64,000 nt of DNA from Granulosicoccus sp045106855 (GCA_045106855.1 JBGCFI010000006.1:62001-126000), one strand, 5' to 3'; positions 35,008 to 44,571 are shown, counted from the stretch's first letter. Notes: a model not told the origin generated them from the letters alone. Numbers and translations are program-made.

Positions 35008-36786
35008 TTACAAAGGCCAAGCCCATAGAATAGTCGGTATGCTGATGAGCACGATGATTATTTCCAGCGGCAGGCCCACTCGCCAGTAGTCACTGAACTT
35101 GTAGCCACCCGGCCCCATAACCAGTGTGTTGCATTGATGGCCAATGGGCGTCAAAAAAGCACACGAAGCCCCTACGGCGACGGACATTAAAAACGGATCT
35201 GCGCTTACCTGAAGCGCTTCTGCCATGGCGATCCCCAGCGGTGCCATAACCAGTGCTGTCGCCGCATTGTTGATGACATCTGACAGCAACATGGTAACGA
35301 CCAGTAGCAATGCAAGAATGATTGGAATGGATAAACCTTCGGTGACCGTTATCAGACTCTCAGCCACCATTTGCGTTGTACCGGTTGTGGTCAAGGCATT
35401 GCCCACCGGTATCATGGCAGCCAGCAAAACAATCACAGGCCAATCGATATCATCATAGAGTTTTCGCACCGTGAGAATGCCAGTTAGCACATAAGCACCC
35501 ACGGCCAGGATAAACGCAACCGGCAAGCTCACGACACCGACAATACCCAGCAGAATAGCAACTCCGAAAATACCGCTGGCCAATGCAATCTTGCGCGTAC
35601 GATTCAAATTGATCGGTCGACGCATCAAGGGCCACAACCCCAGTAAGTTAAACTGTCCATCCACGGCATCGCTATCACCGTGCAATAACAGCACATCGCC
35701 CTCGCGAAACACTTGCTGGCGCAAACGCTGAGTAACGGGACGCCCTTGACGCGCAAGGCCCACAAGTGCCAACGTGCGGCCCGTCTCACGGCGGATGTAT
35801 TCCACACCTTTACCCACCAGCGGTGAGTTATTGCGTACAACACCTTCGGCCATGATTTCGTTATCAGGTGAAGGTTGAATAAAGGTGGGGGACGCAGTGC
35901 TGCGCAACTCAAGCTCGTGTCTGTCGAGAAAGGCTTTAAGGTCATCAGGATTGGCACGAAGAATAAGAATATCCTCCTCGGCGATCTGGTAGTCAGCGCG
36001 CACTGCGCGAGCAAAGCGCCGTTTGCCCGCAACACCGATAAGTTCTACGTTATCCTCGCCCAGAGTATCAAACTCTCCCAGCGTCTTGCCCACCAGAGAA
36101 GAGGATGAGGGTACAAAGGCCTCTGTCAGGTATACACCTGCAGCCAACGCAGAACCATCGTCCTTGAATTCCAGCCTGGCGCGAGGAATAAGTCGCCAAC
36201 CGACCAACGTAACAAACGCAAATCCGACAACAGCGATAGGCAGCCCGACGGGTGCGAAATCGAACATGCCGAAAGGTTGGCCGGTATGATCTGCCCGGAT
36301 ACTGGCAATGATGATATTAGGAGGTGTACCAATCAAGGTCATCATCCCACCAAGCAAACTGCCAAAAGCCAGGGGTAGGAGGATAAGGCCCGGTGAGCGC
36401 TGTCGCTCCTGAGCGGTGGATATGGCAATAGGTAACAACAAAGCCAGTGCACCGACATTGTTCATGAAAGCCGACGCGACAGTAACCACTGCAGTCAATG
36501 AGGCTATATGCAGAATGGGCGTTGTGGTGAGATGACTTATTCTGCTTGCCACCTCATCGACCACACCAGCATCGCGCAACGCGCTACTGATGATCAATAC
36601 CGCGGCAACCGTAACAACCGCAGGATGGCCAAACCCTTCGAATGCGGCATCTGCAGGTACCAGGCCAGCAAGCACACAAGCCATTAGCGCGGACATTGCG
36701 ACCAGATCGTATCGCCACTTGCCCCACACAAAGAACAACATGGTGAACAACAGGATACCGCTTATCAGGACCTGAGTTGTTGTCAT
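35008..36786 (-). CDS. SLC13-family permease with two RCK_C domains
   Basis: A 592-residue inner-membrane transporter of the divalent anion/sodium symporter type. N- and C-terminal membrane halves (with SAFMNNVGALALLLPIA, LIGTPPNIIIAS, DVINNAATALVMAPLGIAMA and PIGHQCNTLVMGPGGY) flank two TrkA-C/RCK_C domains (about 205-370, with VGKTLGEFDTLGEDNVELIGVAGKRR). Related proteins move sulfate, citrate or other anions; the soluble domains may sense a ligand. It stands alone. Confidence 0.92.
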   Translation of the reverse strand: MTTTQVLISGILLFTMLFFVWGKWRYDLVAMSALMACVLAGLVPADAAFEGFGHPAVVTVAAVLIISSALRDAGVVDEVASRISHLTTTPILHIASLTAVVTVASAFMNNVGALALLLPIAISTAQERQRSPGLILLPLAFGSLLGGMMTLIGTPPNIIIASIRADHTGQPFGMFDFAPVGLPIAVVGFAFVTLVGWRLIPRARLEFKDDGSALAAGVYLTEAFVPSSSSLVGKTLGEFDTLGEDNVELIGVAGKRRFARAVRADYQIAEEDILILRANPDDLKAFLDRHELELRSTASPTFIQPSPDNEIMAEGVVRNNSPLVGKGVEYIRRETGRTLALVGLARQGRPVTQRLRQQVFREGDVLLLHGDSDAVDGQFNLLGLWPLMRRPINLNRTRKIALASGIFGVAILLGIVGVVSLPVAFILAVGAYVLTGILTVRKLYDDIDWPVIVLLAAMIPVGNALTTTGTTQMVAESLITVTEGLSIPIILALLLVVTMLLSDVINNAATALVMAPLGIAMAEALQVSADPFLMSVAVGASCAFLTPIGHQCNTLVMGPGGYKFSDYWRVGLPLEIIIVLISIPTILWAWPL

Positions 36787-37076
36787 GGCAAGGCTAGTCT
36801 GTTAGGGCTTGTCAAACCGCTGAAGCGTTCCATGATACCGAATCAGGTTGCATGAGTTTTGCATCATTTCAAAGAGCTTGTCTAATCAGGGTCTGACCGG
36901 TGGGCACTTTATCGCGGGGAAAATTAACAAAATCACAACATTCGACCAGGGCGGCGGGGCCGAGACACTGATCCATTGAACATGGCCTCAATGTGGCTCG
37001 CTTTTATGCCATCGAACCGTTCCAGCCAGATATTCATGCCCATCGCATCAGCACACATCTTGCACGATCTACTTTA

Positions 37077-38156
37077 ATGAAAAACAACAGCAATACGCAC
37101 GCCGCCTCTATCGATCTGGACCTGGCCGGTAACAATGAGCCCGCTCGGGGCTCACTTCTGGGTAGTACAGGTGTGCAGCTTGACGTCGACCTTGACACTG
37201 TAGGCAAACAACATGGTCATCTGAAAATATCAGCCCTGAGCGCAACCCGATCTCCCTATCAGCTGCGAATACCGGTATGCATCATCAAGGGAAAACAACC
37301 CGGCCCCGTCATTACTCTTCTTGCTGGCGTACACGGCGATGAGAACGAGGGAACTCTCACCATTCACAAACTCGCCAGAACACTGTCAGAGGATGATATT
37401 CATGGATGCCTGATTCTACTGCCGAGTATTAATGTACAGGGATTGACAAAGGGTCTACGCCAGAATCCGGCAGACGAGATGAATCTTGACTATGCATTTC
37501 CCGGCAAACACAGTGGTTCAAGTAGTGAAAAACTTGCCTATGAAATTACCCGACACTTTATCAAGCCCAGTGACCTGGTTATCGACCTGCGTTCGGGAGG
37601 GCGCAAACTACAGTTCATTCCCAGTGCAGCAGTCAGGTTTACTGACGATAGCGCGCTGAAAACAAGTTGCGAAGACACCATGATTGCATTTGGCGCTCCA
37701 AATAGTCTGCGTCTGCCTCCCAGCGCATCGAACAGTTGCCTGCAAGGCACGGTCAGCGCGTTAAACAAGGACTATGTGCAAACTGAACTGGGCGGCGGTA
37801 TGGCCTACGGCATCCAGGTACTTTCGATTGCCTATTCGGGATGCCTCAACGTCTTGCGTCATAGAGGCATGCTTAAAGATGATCTGGAACTTGCCTCAAC
37901 CAGGTTACTGGAAGTACGCGACGACTCATACTATGTCTACGCCCCAGCCAGCGGACTACTGGAGCCACTCGTGTACCTTGGAGAAAATGTCTGGCAGGAA
38001 GAGGCGATGGCGCACATTATTTCTCCAACCTGCACGGACAGCGACAACGTCGCGATCCACGCATCACGCAACGCCACCATGATTGCATCACACCCGGGTG
38101 GCTTCGTTAGCGAAGGCGAGCTAATTGCCATCCTGGCAGAAGAAGTACAAGGCTAA
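37077..38156 (+). CDS. Succinylglutamate desuccinylase/aspartoacylase-family protein, third zinc ligand replaced
   Basis: A 359-residue M14-like zinc hydrolase fold. The first zinc motif GVHGDENEG is intact (His86, Glu89). INVQGLTKGLRQNPADEMNLDYAFPG matches the substrate loop. The motif that normally reads DLH-T/S-GG, giving the third zinc ligand, reads DLRSGG here (Arg172, codon CGT at 37590). The active site may therefore be altered or dead. The C-terminal 80 residues form the usual lipoyl-like beta domain (YAPASGLLEPLVYLGENVW). The start is uncertain: ATG 37077 lacks a clear Shine-Dalgarno, and a GTG at 36993 is possible. Confidence 0.85.
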   Translation: MKNNSNTHAASIDLDLAGNNEPARGSLLGSTGVQLDVDLDTVGKQHGHLKISALSATRSPYQLRIPVCIIKGKQPGPVITLLAGVHGDENEGTLTIHKLARTLSEDDIHGCLILLPSINVQGLTKGLRQNPADEMNLDYAFPGKHSGSSSEKLAYEITRHFIKPSDLVIDLRSGGRKLQFIPSAAVRFTDDSALKTSCEDTMIAFGAPNSLRLPPSASNSCLQGTVSALNKDYVQTELGGGMAYGIQVLSIAYSGCLNVLRHRGMLKDDLELASTRLLEVRDDSYYVYAPASGLLEPLVYLGENVWQEEAMAHIISPTCTDSDNVAIHASRNATMIASHPGGFVSEGELIAILAEEVQG

Positions 38157-38371
38157 ACGCTTTTTAAGCTTAATACAGAGCACATCAGCAATACACGGCC
38201 ATACACTCATTACAGTTTCCGGTATTTATTACAAACACAAACGCTGCCGGAATAGCCACTCCTTGTAATGTCGTGCACGACCAAACAATTAATACCTCAA
38301 CCAGGGTGATAGATGCGCACAAGTTTATAGGTTTCAATTGACTTCCGGTGGAGTACCAATAAACTGCCGGC

Positions 38372-39226
38372 ATGCATCCCTATAAAAGCACAGACGCGTT
38401 TGCAGTCTCAGTCATCATTCCCACCCATAACAGGCTGACTGTCCTTGAACGCGCTATAGAATCTGTGCTGTGCCAGAGCTTACCGGCACATGAAATTATC
38501 GTTATCGACGATGGTTCAACAGATGCAACCTCTCACTGGCTTGCACGACAAGCTCCACCGGTTACCTTCATCTCACAGGAAAATCGCGGAGTGTCCTACG
38601 CAAGGAACAGAGGCATCGAGAAGGCTACGGGAAACTGGATAGCATTGCTGGACAGTGACGATTTTTGGCATTCCGACAAATTATCAAACCAGCAACAGGC
38701 ACTCACTTACGAACCTGGCAGCCGTTTCTGTCATTGCGACGAATTGTGGGTCAGAGACGGCAAACGGGTCAATCAAAAGAAAAAACACAAGAAACAAGGT
38801 GGCCATATTTTTGAGCATTGCTTGCCGCTATGCGCCATTTCACCGTCGGCAGTGCTTATCCATCAAGATGTTTTTCGTGCGCACGGCGTATTCGATGAAT
38901 CCTTACCGGCCTGTGAAGATTATGACCTCTGGCTCAGAATCACAGCACACGAGCCGGTTACCTATATCGACAAACCACTGCTCACCAAAACCGGCGGCCA
39001 TGACGATCAATTGTCCCGTCGTTTCCCAGTCATGGATTTGTTCAGGCTTCAGTCTCTGGCTAAACTATTACGTAGCAATGAGTTGGATGCATACCAACAA
39101 CAAATGGCATCTGACCTGTTCATGAGAAAATTGAACATTGTTAAGAATGGTGCGCAGAAGCATGACAACCATTCGCTTCTGCAAACTCTTGCCGCTGACT
39201 ACGCCGATTTGAATCCGGTGCAATGA
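38372..39226 (+). CDS. Family 2 glycosyltransferase
   Basis: A 284-residue GT-A fold enzyme that transfers a sugar from a nucleotide donor. Visible are SVIIPTHNRLTVLERAIESVLCQS, the IVIDDGSTDAT motif, GVSYARNRGIEKATG, the DXD-type LLDSDDFWH, and an acceptor-side CEDYDLWLRI (ED motif). No transmembrane segment is seen, so it is a soluble or peripheral enzyme. No other polysaccharide genes flank it, so the acceptor is unknown. Confidence 0.93.
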   Translation: MHPYKSTDAFAVSVIIPTHNRLTVLERAIESVLCQSLPAHEIIVIDDGSTDATSHWLARQAPPVTFISQENRGVSYARNRGIEKATGNWIALLDSDDFWHSDKLSNQQQALTYEPGSRFCHCDELWVRDGKRVNQKKKHKKQGGHIFEHCLPLCAISPSAVLIHQDVFRAHGVFDESLPACEDYDLWLRITAHEPVTYIDKPLLTKTGGHDDQLSRRFPVMDLFRLQSLAKLLRSNELDAYQQQMASDLFMRKLNIVKNGAQKHDNHSLLQTLAADYADLNPVQ

Positions 39227-39341
39227 AAGGCATGTCATTACTTACACAAGCACTGTTATCCAGCCGATGTTCATATCGGCATGGATATAAACGCCATTTG
39301 AGAGGATAATCGACGGCACACAACTGTGCCTGTTAAACGTT

Positions 39342-39716
39342 ATGTCCGCTTTGATTTTCAGACTTCGCCATGTTCCCCACGAGGAGGCCGAAGCCATACG
39401 AAACCTGCTTAGTGAAAATAACATTGACTGGTATGAAACCAGTGCCGGCAACTGGGGCATTGCCATGCCCGGACTCTGGGCGGCTGACCCCGAACAAATC
39501 GGTATGGCTCATCAGCTCATTCAACAATATCAAGAGGAACATTCAGCAGCACAACGCGAACTGTACGAACAACAACGGCAACTGGGTGAAAGTCCCACAC
39601 TGGTTCAGCGTCTGACTGCTCACCCACTCCGCTCGATCGGCATCATGGTTTTCTGCCTCTTTATATTGTATGTATCAATTCATCCATTCTTGCAGATGAT
39701 CAATTATTCAAAATAG
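39342..39716 (+). CDS. DUF6164-family small membrane protein
   Basis: A 124-residue protein. It opens with the family-like SALIFRLRHVPHEEAEAIRNLL, then IDWYETSAGNWGIAMPGLW, which resembles an ACT-like or DUF2007-like fold. A single C-terminal membrane helix (IGIMVFCLFILYVSIHPFL) follows. Function unknown. The gene lies 115 bases after the glycosyltransferase with no obvious terminator between. Confidence 0.82.
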   Translation: MSALIFRLRHVPHEEAEAIRNLLSENNIDWYETSAGNWGIAMPGLWAADPEQIGMAHQLIQQYQEEHSAAQRELYEQQRQLGESPTLVQRLTAHPLRSIGIMVFCLFILYVSIHPFLQMINYSK

Positions 39717-39938
39717 CGCTCATCAACTGCGGTCGCACTGATCAGAAACGGTAATATGGGGAATTGAGGCAACGGGAACACATGCTGTACCATCTTTAAA
39801 ATCGTCAACAGCGCCCACTGAGCTATATTTGCGTTTCAGAATTAGGAAATAGCTCAAGCTTTGGGAGCCTCTCAATGACAGAGAAACACCCGCTACGGTA
39901 CTGTTAGTGACTTCGCACCTTCCCAGATTTGCTTGTCA

Positions 39939-41501
39939 ATGAACCTAGATCCAAAGCGTCAAACCGGGCAGACAAGCATTTGCAGTATGTTGCCTGGCGT
40001 TTCAGCACAAACTTCAATCATTCTGGGCTTCCTGTTTTTGACGGCATGCCAGGGTACCCCTGAGTTTCGTGCGCCATCAGACATGCTTACTACTACAACA
40101 CCGCCTCCCAACGTGTCAGACCAAGAGCTTGTGCACAGGGACGCACCACTATCCAAACGTATCCGGATCCAGCCAGATACCGAGGCTAAGCCACCAACTA
40201 TGGTTGGCAACTCAGACAACCTGGAACCATGGTTATCAACCATACACGTTGACTTTGCTCTGGCCAGACGCCTGGTCGAAAAAGAGCTGCAGGTGGACCT
40301 GAGTAACATCGATCTTAAACTGGTTGATAACACCCCCATCAATGCCGAAGTTGCACTTGAAACAAAACGCCTGGTCAAAGAGCAGTTCGGACACTCAGAC
40401 TTTGCAGACCAGTTTCTACAACAAGTCATGGCGCCCCTGGCCGGCACCTATGCGGCACTTTATAGCTCACGACTCAGCGCCGTGATGATCAGTCGTTCCA
40501 TGCTGGCAAGTTATGAACGCAGCGTAATCCAGGAACAACCGGCATCATCAAAAAGAGCGGCTTTACTGACACTGCTCATCCACGAACTTGTGCACGCAGC
40601 CGATGATCTGCGTTACCGGATTCACGACAACCGTGCGCTGAATTTCCGTGCATCGTTCGCACAATCGGCAACCTTTGAAGGACATGCCCAGTGGGCAACC
40701 AGGCGTATTTGCGAAAAGGCAGGCTGCAGCGATGGTCTAAGAGCACTGGACAATTTCATGTTCAGCACTGACACCCACAGCACCCAGCTAACTCAGCCTG
40801 TAGAAGCCATAAGTCGCAGTGTTCTTGAATATTCGTATGTTGAAGGTGAACGTTTTGTGGCTCGCCTTGCCACACGTGAAAACGGCAAGCAACTCATTGA
40901 TGATCTGCTCAGCTCCCCCCCGCTGGATCCAATACAGATACTGGCGCCAGACACCTACCCCGACATCGCGCGCGAGCATCGAAATCAACGATTGATTCAG
41001 ACCAGCCGTAACGTGGACCATCCACTGACCGGTGCCCCCTGGATTGGCGTTGAAACCTCACCATTAAAAGGCGTCGACCTGCGTTCTGACCCTACCCGGC
41101 GACAGGCAGCCATTGATGGGTTTACGCAACTGATTCAGGGCATGATTTCCATGCAGTTCTACGATCAGCAATCTCCGGGCGCTATGCCAATCGAGACAAC
41201 CATTCTCAAAGCGGAGTCAGCTCACACTGCCCGATTATTCGCCACCATGCTGCACAGCAACACCCAGCAAGCAGATGCATGGGTCGAAGATGAGCCATTG
41301 CTAATCAGGCCAGATACGAGCTCAACTAACCAAGGGGTCAAGTTGCACATCTATCGCACAGCAATAGATGCTGACACCAGCTACCGTACCAGCATTGCCG
41401 TATCTGGAGAGCACGTTGTGCAAGTCTCTGGCAACACGGCGAATCAGGCATTTCTTGATGATTTTGCGATCGGCGTGTTGATTGATCTCAGTCAATCCTG
41501 A
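39939..41501 (+). CDS. Lipoprotein zinc metallopeptidase-like protein (HExxH)
   Basis: About 520 residues with a lipobox FLTAC (Cys37), so anchored on the periplasmic side. The zinc motif HELVHAADD (His215, Glu216, His219) is followed 28 residues later by TFEGHAQWATRR (Glu247), the spacing expected of a gluzincin with Glu as third ligand. The C-terminal 150 residues look like a separate domain. I do not recognise a named family, and substrates are unknown. The frame begins at a TTG (39933); the ATG two codons later is preferred. Confidence 0.75.
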   Translation: MNLDPKRQTGQTSICSMLPGVSAQTSIILGFLFLTACQGTPEFRAPSDMLTTTTPPPNVSDQELVHRDAPLSKRIRIQPDTEAKPPTMVGNSDNLEPWLSTIHVDFALARRLVEKELQVDLSNIDLKLVDNTPINAEVALETKRLVKEQFGHSDFADQFLQQVMAPLAGTYAALYSSRLSAVMISRSMLASYERSVIQEQPASSKRAALLTLLIHELVHAADDLRYRIHDNRALNFRASFAQSATFEGHAQWATRRICEKAGCSDGLRALDNFMFSTDTHSTQLTQPVEAISRSVLEYSYVEGERFVARLATRENGKQLIDDLLSSPPLDPIQILAPDTYPDIAREHRNQRLIQTSRNVDHPLTGAPWIGVETSPLKGVDLRSDPTRRQAAIDGFTQLIQGMISMQFYDQQSPGAMPIETTILKAESAHTARLFATMLHSNTQQADAWVEDEPLLIRPDTSSTNQGVKLHIYRTAIDADTSYRTSIAVSGEHVVQVSGNTANQAFLDDFAIGVLIDLSQS

Positions 41502-41549
41502 GCCCGGATACCCGGTAAACGCAGAGACCGGCAGTGGTCAAGGTATCAG

Positions 41550-42104
41550 TCACTCAAATACACGGCCATTTGATGAAAACCTGGTTTTCAGAAATTCCAT
41601 CTGGTCTGCCAGTACATCGCGGTTTGACAGATAGAAAAACTCATAGCGGTTAGGCGCAAACGGTACCGCCAGCAATTGCATATTAGCCTGCTCAGGGGTC
41701 AGATGCCCCTTGCGGTTATTGCATCGCCGACACGCTGTGACACAGTTTGTCCAGATATCGCGCCCACCGCGAGAAGTTGGGATGACATGGTCTCGCGACA
41801 GCTCTGACATGGGGAACTCGATTCCACAATACAGGCAGAGCTGCTGATCCCGGGCAAACAGCAGTGAATTACTCAGTGCCGGGGTAAATTGATGATTATC
41901 CACCTTGCCGTCGCAAGCGATAATACTGGGCAACGCCAGCTCTGAGCGGATGCCCAGCTTGTTGTAGCCCCCTCGGACACGCACAATCGTGTCTCCAATA
42001 CTCCAGATAACCTGCTCTTTCACTAGCAGGGTGGCCGTCTCTTGCCAGCTGAGCCAGGCGATGGGCGTGCCTGCCTTGTTCAGACGCAATACTTTGCTGT
42101 TCAT
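41550..42104 (-). CDS. HNH endonuclease family protein
   Basis: A 184-residue protein. The central HNH core is LCLYCGIEFPMSELSRDHVIPTSRGG, followed by NCVTACRRCNNRKG, with the two CxxC zinc knuckles and the catalytic DHV. The C-terminal PFAPNRYEFFYLSNRDVLADQMEFL is characteristic of a widespread free-standing HNH protein in proteobacteria that is not linked to restriction genes. It stands alone. A phage or defence role is not supported by the surroundings. Confidence 0.92.
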   Translation of the reverse strand: MNSKVLRLNKAGTPIAWLSWQETATLLVKEQVIWSIGDTIVRVRGGYNKLGIRSELALPSIIACDGKVDNHQFTPALSNSLLFARDQQLCLYCGIEFPMSELSRDHVIPTSRGGRDIWTNCVTACRRCNNRKGHLTPEQANMQLLAVPFAPNRYEFFYLSNRDVLADQMEFLKTRFSSNGRVFE

Positions 42105-42238
42105 GGTTAGATCAATTACTAGGTGATTTCTCCATACAACCTTTTTTATATCATATTGCGATCATGCGGTTAAGTCATCTTGTGGGTCGTTCGGGTACAA
42201 CAACAATCTGAAAAAGTCACTCCGTTCACAAAAAACGA

Positions 42239-44089
42239 TTACCCCAAACCAAGAAACCCACCTGACTGACGGGCCCACAGCCGGGCGTACAATCCATCGG
42301 AAGCAATAAGTTGCTCATGACTTCCTTGCTCAACGATCCTTCCTTCATCCAGGACAATCAATCGATCCAGCGCCGCTATGGTCGAGAGCCTGTGAGCCAC
42401 GGCAAGTACTGTCTTCCCAGTCATCAAGCGGGTTAACTGCTCCTGTATGGCAGCTTCTACTTCAGAATCCAGAGCCGATGTGGCCTCATCGAGAATCAGT
42501 ATCGGGGCATCCTTGAGAATGACTCTGGCAATAGCAATACGTTGTCGTTGACCGCCTGATAGCTTCACTCCCCGCTCACCAACAAACGCATCAAGACCCG
42601 TGCGCCCTTGAGGATCGATCAGTTGAGGAATAAAGCTCATGGCTTCTGCCTGCCTGGCCGCCTCGATAATCTGAGCATCGGAAGCATCCGCTCGACCATA
42701 ACGAATATTCTCGCGAATGGAGCGGTGCAGTAACGAGGTGTCTTGTGTAACGACAGCAATAGCTGTTCGCAAACTATCTTGCGTCACAGCCGAGATATCC
42801 TGATTGTCGATGCGAATGGTGCCTGCATCCAGATCATGAAAGCGCATCAACAGATTGATCAGAGTCGATTTACCCGCTCCGGAGCGCCCTACCAGCCCGA
42901 TTTTTTCACCTGCCTCAATCTGCAAACTGCAGTCGGTGACCACCGCCGACGAGTTCAGTCGTTTGTCATTCTCCAAATCATAGGAAAACCCGACAGCATC
43001 GAACTCGATGCGGCCCTTATCCATCTGCAAGGGCGCCGCCTCTTTTTTATCCGTAATGGCCAGAGGCTGGGCAATGGTCTCGATCCCGTTCTGCACGGTA
43101 CCCACGTTTTCAAACAATGATGTGATCGTCCTGAGTACCCAGCTGGACATTTGATTCAAACGAAAAACCAATCCGTTAACCACAGCAATCTCACCCACTG
43201 TTACCGCATTGTTCAACCAGAGATTGATTGAAATCGCTGCGGTTGCTGCAATCAACAACGTGTTGAGCACCGTAAGGGATACCGTCATGTCCAGAATTGC
43301 TCGCATCAGAACTCTAAAAGCCGACACATGCTGGCGTATTCCTTCGCGCGTAAACTCCTCTTCCAGTGAGTGATGGGCAAACAATTTGACCGACTGAATA
43401 TTGGTGTAACTATCAACCACTCGCCCCATGACACCAGATCTGGTTTCAGACAGGCGGGCGGACTTGACGCGTACCGGTGGGACCATGAAGATTATGACGG
43501 CGATATAGCCTGCCACCCAGATCAGAATTGGCCACAATAGCTGGGGGTTGGCCTGGGAGAAAAATATCGTTATACCGACGACATAGATAGCCAGCATCCA
43601 GGCGCCATCGACGATATTCAATACCGCATCGCATGCGGACCCGCCTGTCTGCATGACTTTCTGGGCAATACGCCCCGCAAAGTCGTTCTGGAAGAACAAC
43701 ATGCTCTGGCGCAGCACATACCGATGATTTTGCCATCGGGTCGCGTTAGCCAATCCTGGCGAAAGCGCAAGATTGATGAGGGCACGACTACCCAGCACGG
43801 CAACCGGTCGAATGATAACGATAACAACAAACATCCACACCAGTTCGCTTCCATGGCTAGCAAGAAACGATGAACGCTCGCCGGCTGTCATCCAGTCAAG
43901 AAGGCGCCCGAGGTAGATGTAGACATAAAGCTCGCTGATTGAGGCGATTCCTGCCAGCAACAGCGTGACAACCAGAACCTTACGGATCGGGTATAGATAG
44001 AACCAGAAAAAATCCAGCGTGCCCTGAGGGGGCTGCTCTGCAGATTGATCCCGGAGCGGATCTATCAGTGATTCAAAGTAGCGATACAC
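42239..44089 (-). CDS. ABC exporter with fused membrane and ATPase domains
   Basis: A 616-residue half-transporter expected to work as a homodimer in the inner membrane. The N-terminal membrane domain has six helices (about 30-330). The ATPase shows Walker A VGRSGAGKSTLINLL, signature VKLSGGQRQRIAIARVIL, Walker B PILILDEATSALD and the switch region VAHRLSTIA. The family includes lipid, drug and peptide exporters; the substrate is open. The start is GTG without a good Shine-Dalgarno. Its 5' leader contains the two mutually exclusive inverted repeats at 44107-44148. Confidence 0.93.
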   Translation of the reverse strand: MYRYFESLIDPLRDQSAEQPPQGTLDFFWFYLYPIRKVLVVTLLLAGIASISELYVYIYLGRLLDWMTAGERSSFLASHGSELVWMFVVIVIIRPVAVLGSRALINLALSPGLANATRWQNHRYVLRQSMLFFQNDFAGRIAQKVMQTGGSACDAVLNIVDGAWMLAIYVVGITIFFSQANPQLLWPILIWVAGYIAVIIFMVPPVRVKSARLSETRSGVMGRVVDSYTNIQSVKLFAHHSLEEEFTREGIRQHVSAFRVLMRAILDMTVSLTVLNTLLIAATAAISINLWLNNAVTVGEIAVVNGLVFRLNQMSSWVLRTITSLFENVGTVQNGIETIAQPLAITDKKEAAPLQMDKGRIEFDAVGFSYDLENDKRLNSSAVVTDCSLQIEAGEKIGLVGRSGAGKSTLINLLMRFHDLDAGTIRIDNQDISAVTQDSLRTAIAVVTQDTSLLHRSIRENIRYGRADASDAQIIEAARQAEAMSFIPQLIDPQGRTGLDAFVGERGVKLSGGQRQRIAIARVILKDAPILILDEATSALDSEVEAAIQEQLTRLMTGKTVLAVAHRLSTIAALDRLIVLDEGRIVEQGSHEQLIASDGLYARLWARQSGGFLGLG

Positions 44090-44106
44090 AGCTTGTCGAC
44101 AGCAGT

Positions 44107-44148
44107 GGGCTGTCTAGAATAGCGCATTGATCCTGACAGCCCGCTATT
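44107..44148 (-). promoter_or_regulatory. Interlocked, mutually exclusive hairpins in the ABC exporter leader
   Basis: GGGCTGTC (44107-44114) is complementary to GACAGCCC (44135-44142). AATAGC (44118-44123) is complementary to GCTATT (44143-44148). The two stems interlock, so as RNA they form either a pseudoknot or two alternative hairpins. They begin 18 bases upstream of the exporter's GTG. As DNA they could equally be overlapping operators. Confidence 0.5.
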
Positions 44149-44279
44149 GATCGGGTAACTATTTGCGCGGGGTTTTTCGCGCAGCGATGTTTACTCCCGC
44201 CAGTAGCCGGTTGCCATCGACATTACGTGTCGATGAGCAAGGGCATTATCAGATCGCAAACTTATGCGGTCTTTTTCAT

Positions 44280-44459
44280 TTAAACCAGATCTGCCGGCTT
44301 TTTTATTTTGAGCGCCGCAGCCAGATTTTTCATAGTCCGGGCTGGTAGCTGAAAAAGCCAGACACTTTGCGATGCCAGCACCTCAGCACGTAACGCTTTG
44401 GCCTTGGCAGTGAAGGAATCTACTTGAATTTGTGTGGGTACTTGTCGTTGTTGTGTCAT
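44280..44459 (-). CDS. Possible 59-residue protein divergent from the LysR gene
   Basis: An ATG-to-TAA frame encodes a 59-residue protein opening MTQQRQVPTQIQVDSF, with AKAKALRAEVLASQSVW in the middle and MKNLAAALKIKKPADLV at the end. The composition is helical and basic. The last segment reminds me of phasin-like C-termini (A..K...P.DL), so this could be a small phasin-like protein or a remnant of one. It is divergent from the LysR gene, 112 bases apart, the usual place for a LysR target. The ribosome-binding site is poor, which keeps confidence low. Confidence 0.35.
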   Translation of the reverse strand: MTQQRQVPTQIQVDSFTAKAKALRAEVLASQSVWLFQLPARTMKNLAAALKIKKPADLV

Positions 44460-44536
44460 ATGAATGAGCTGTCTCTAGTATGCTATGGGCAACGACTAAG
44501 GTATTACCCATTCTTGAGAGTACAATCATCCTCTTG

Positions 44537-44546
44537 TTACTAGTAA
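44537..44546. promoter_or_regulatory. TTACTAGTAA palindrome upstream of the LysR gene
   Basis: A perfect 10-bp palindrome 26 bases before the LysR ATG, in the gap shared with the possible divergent small ORF. It could be an autoregulatory site. The evidence is position and symmetry only. Confidence 0.3.
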
Positions 44547-44571
44547 TTGTGACTGAAAAGCATAGGTAGAC

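Noticed and set aside
36993..37076. N-terminal extension of the aspartoacylase-like gene from GTG 36993
   Set aside because: The 28 added residues look like translated promoter sequence and do not resemble the family; kept only as an alternative start.
44163..44348. 61-codon plus-strand frame near the LysR gene
   Set aside because: It overlaps hairpin-rich leader sequence and the opposite-strand small ORF; no family signal.
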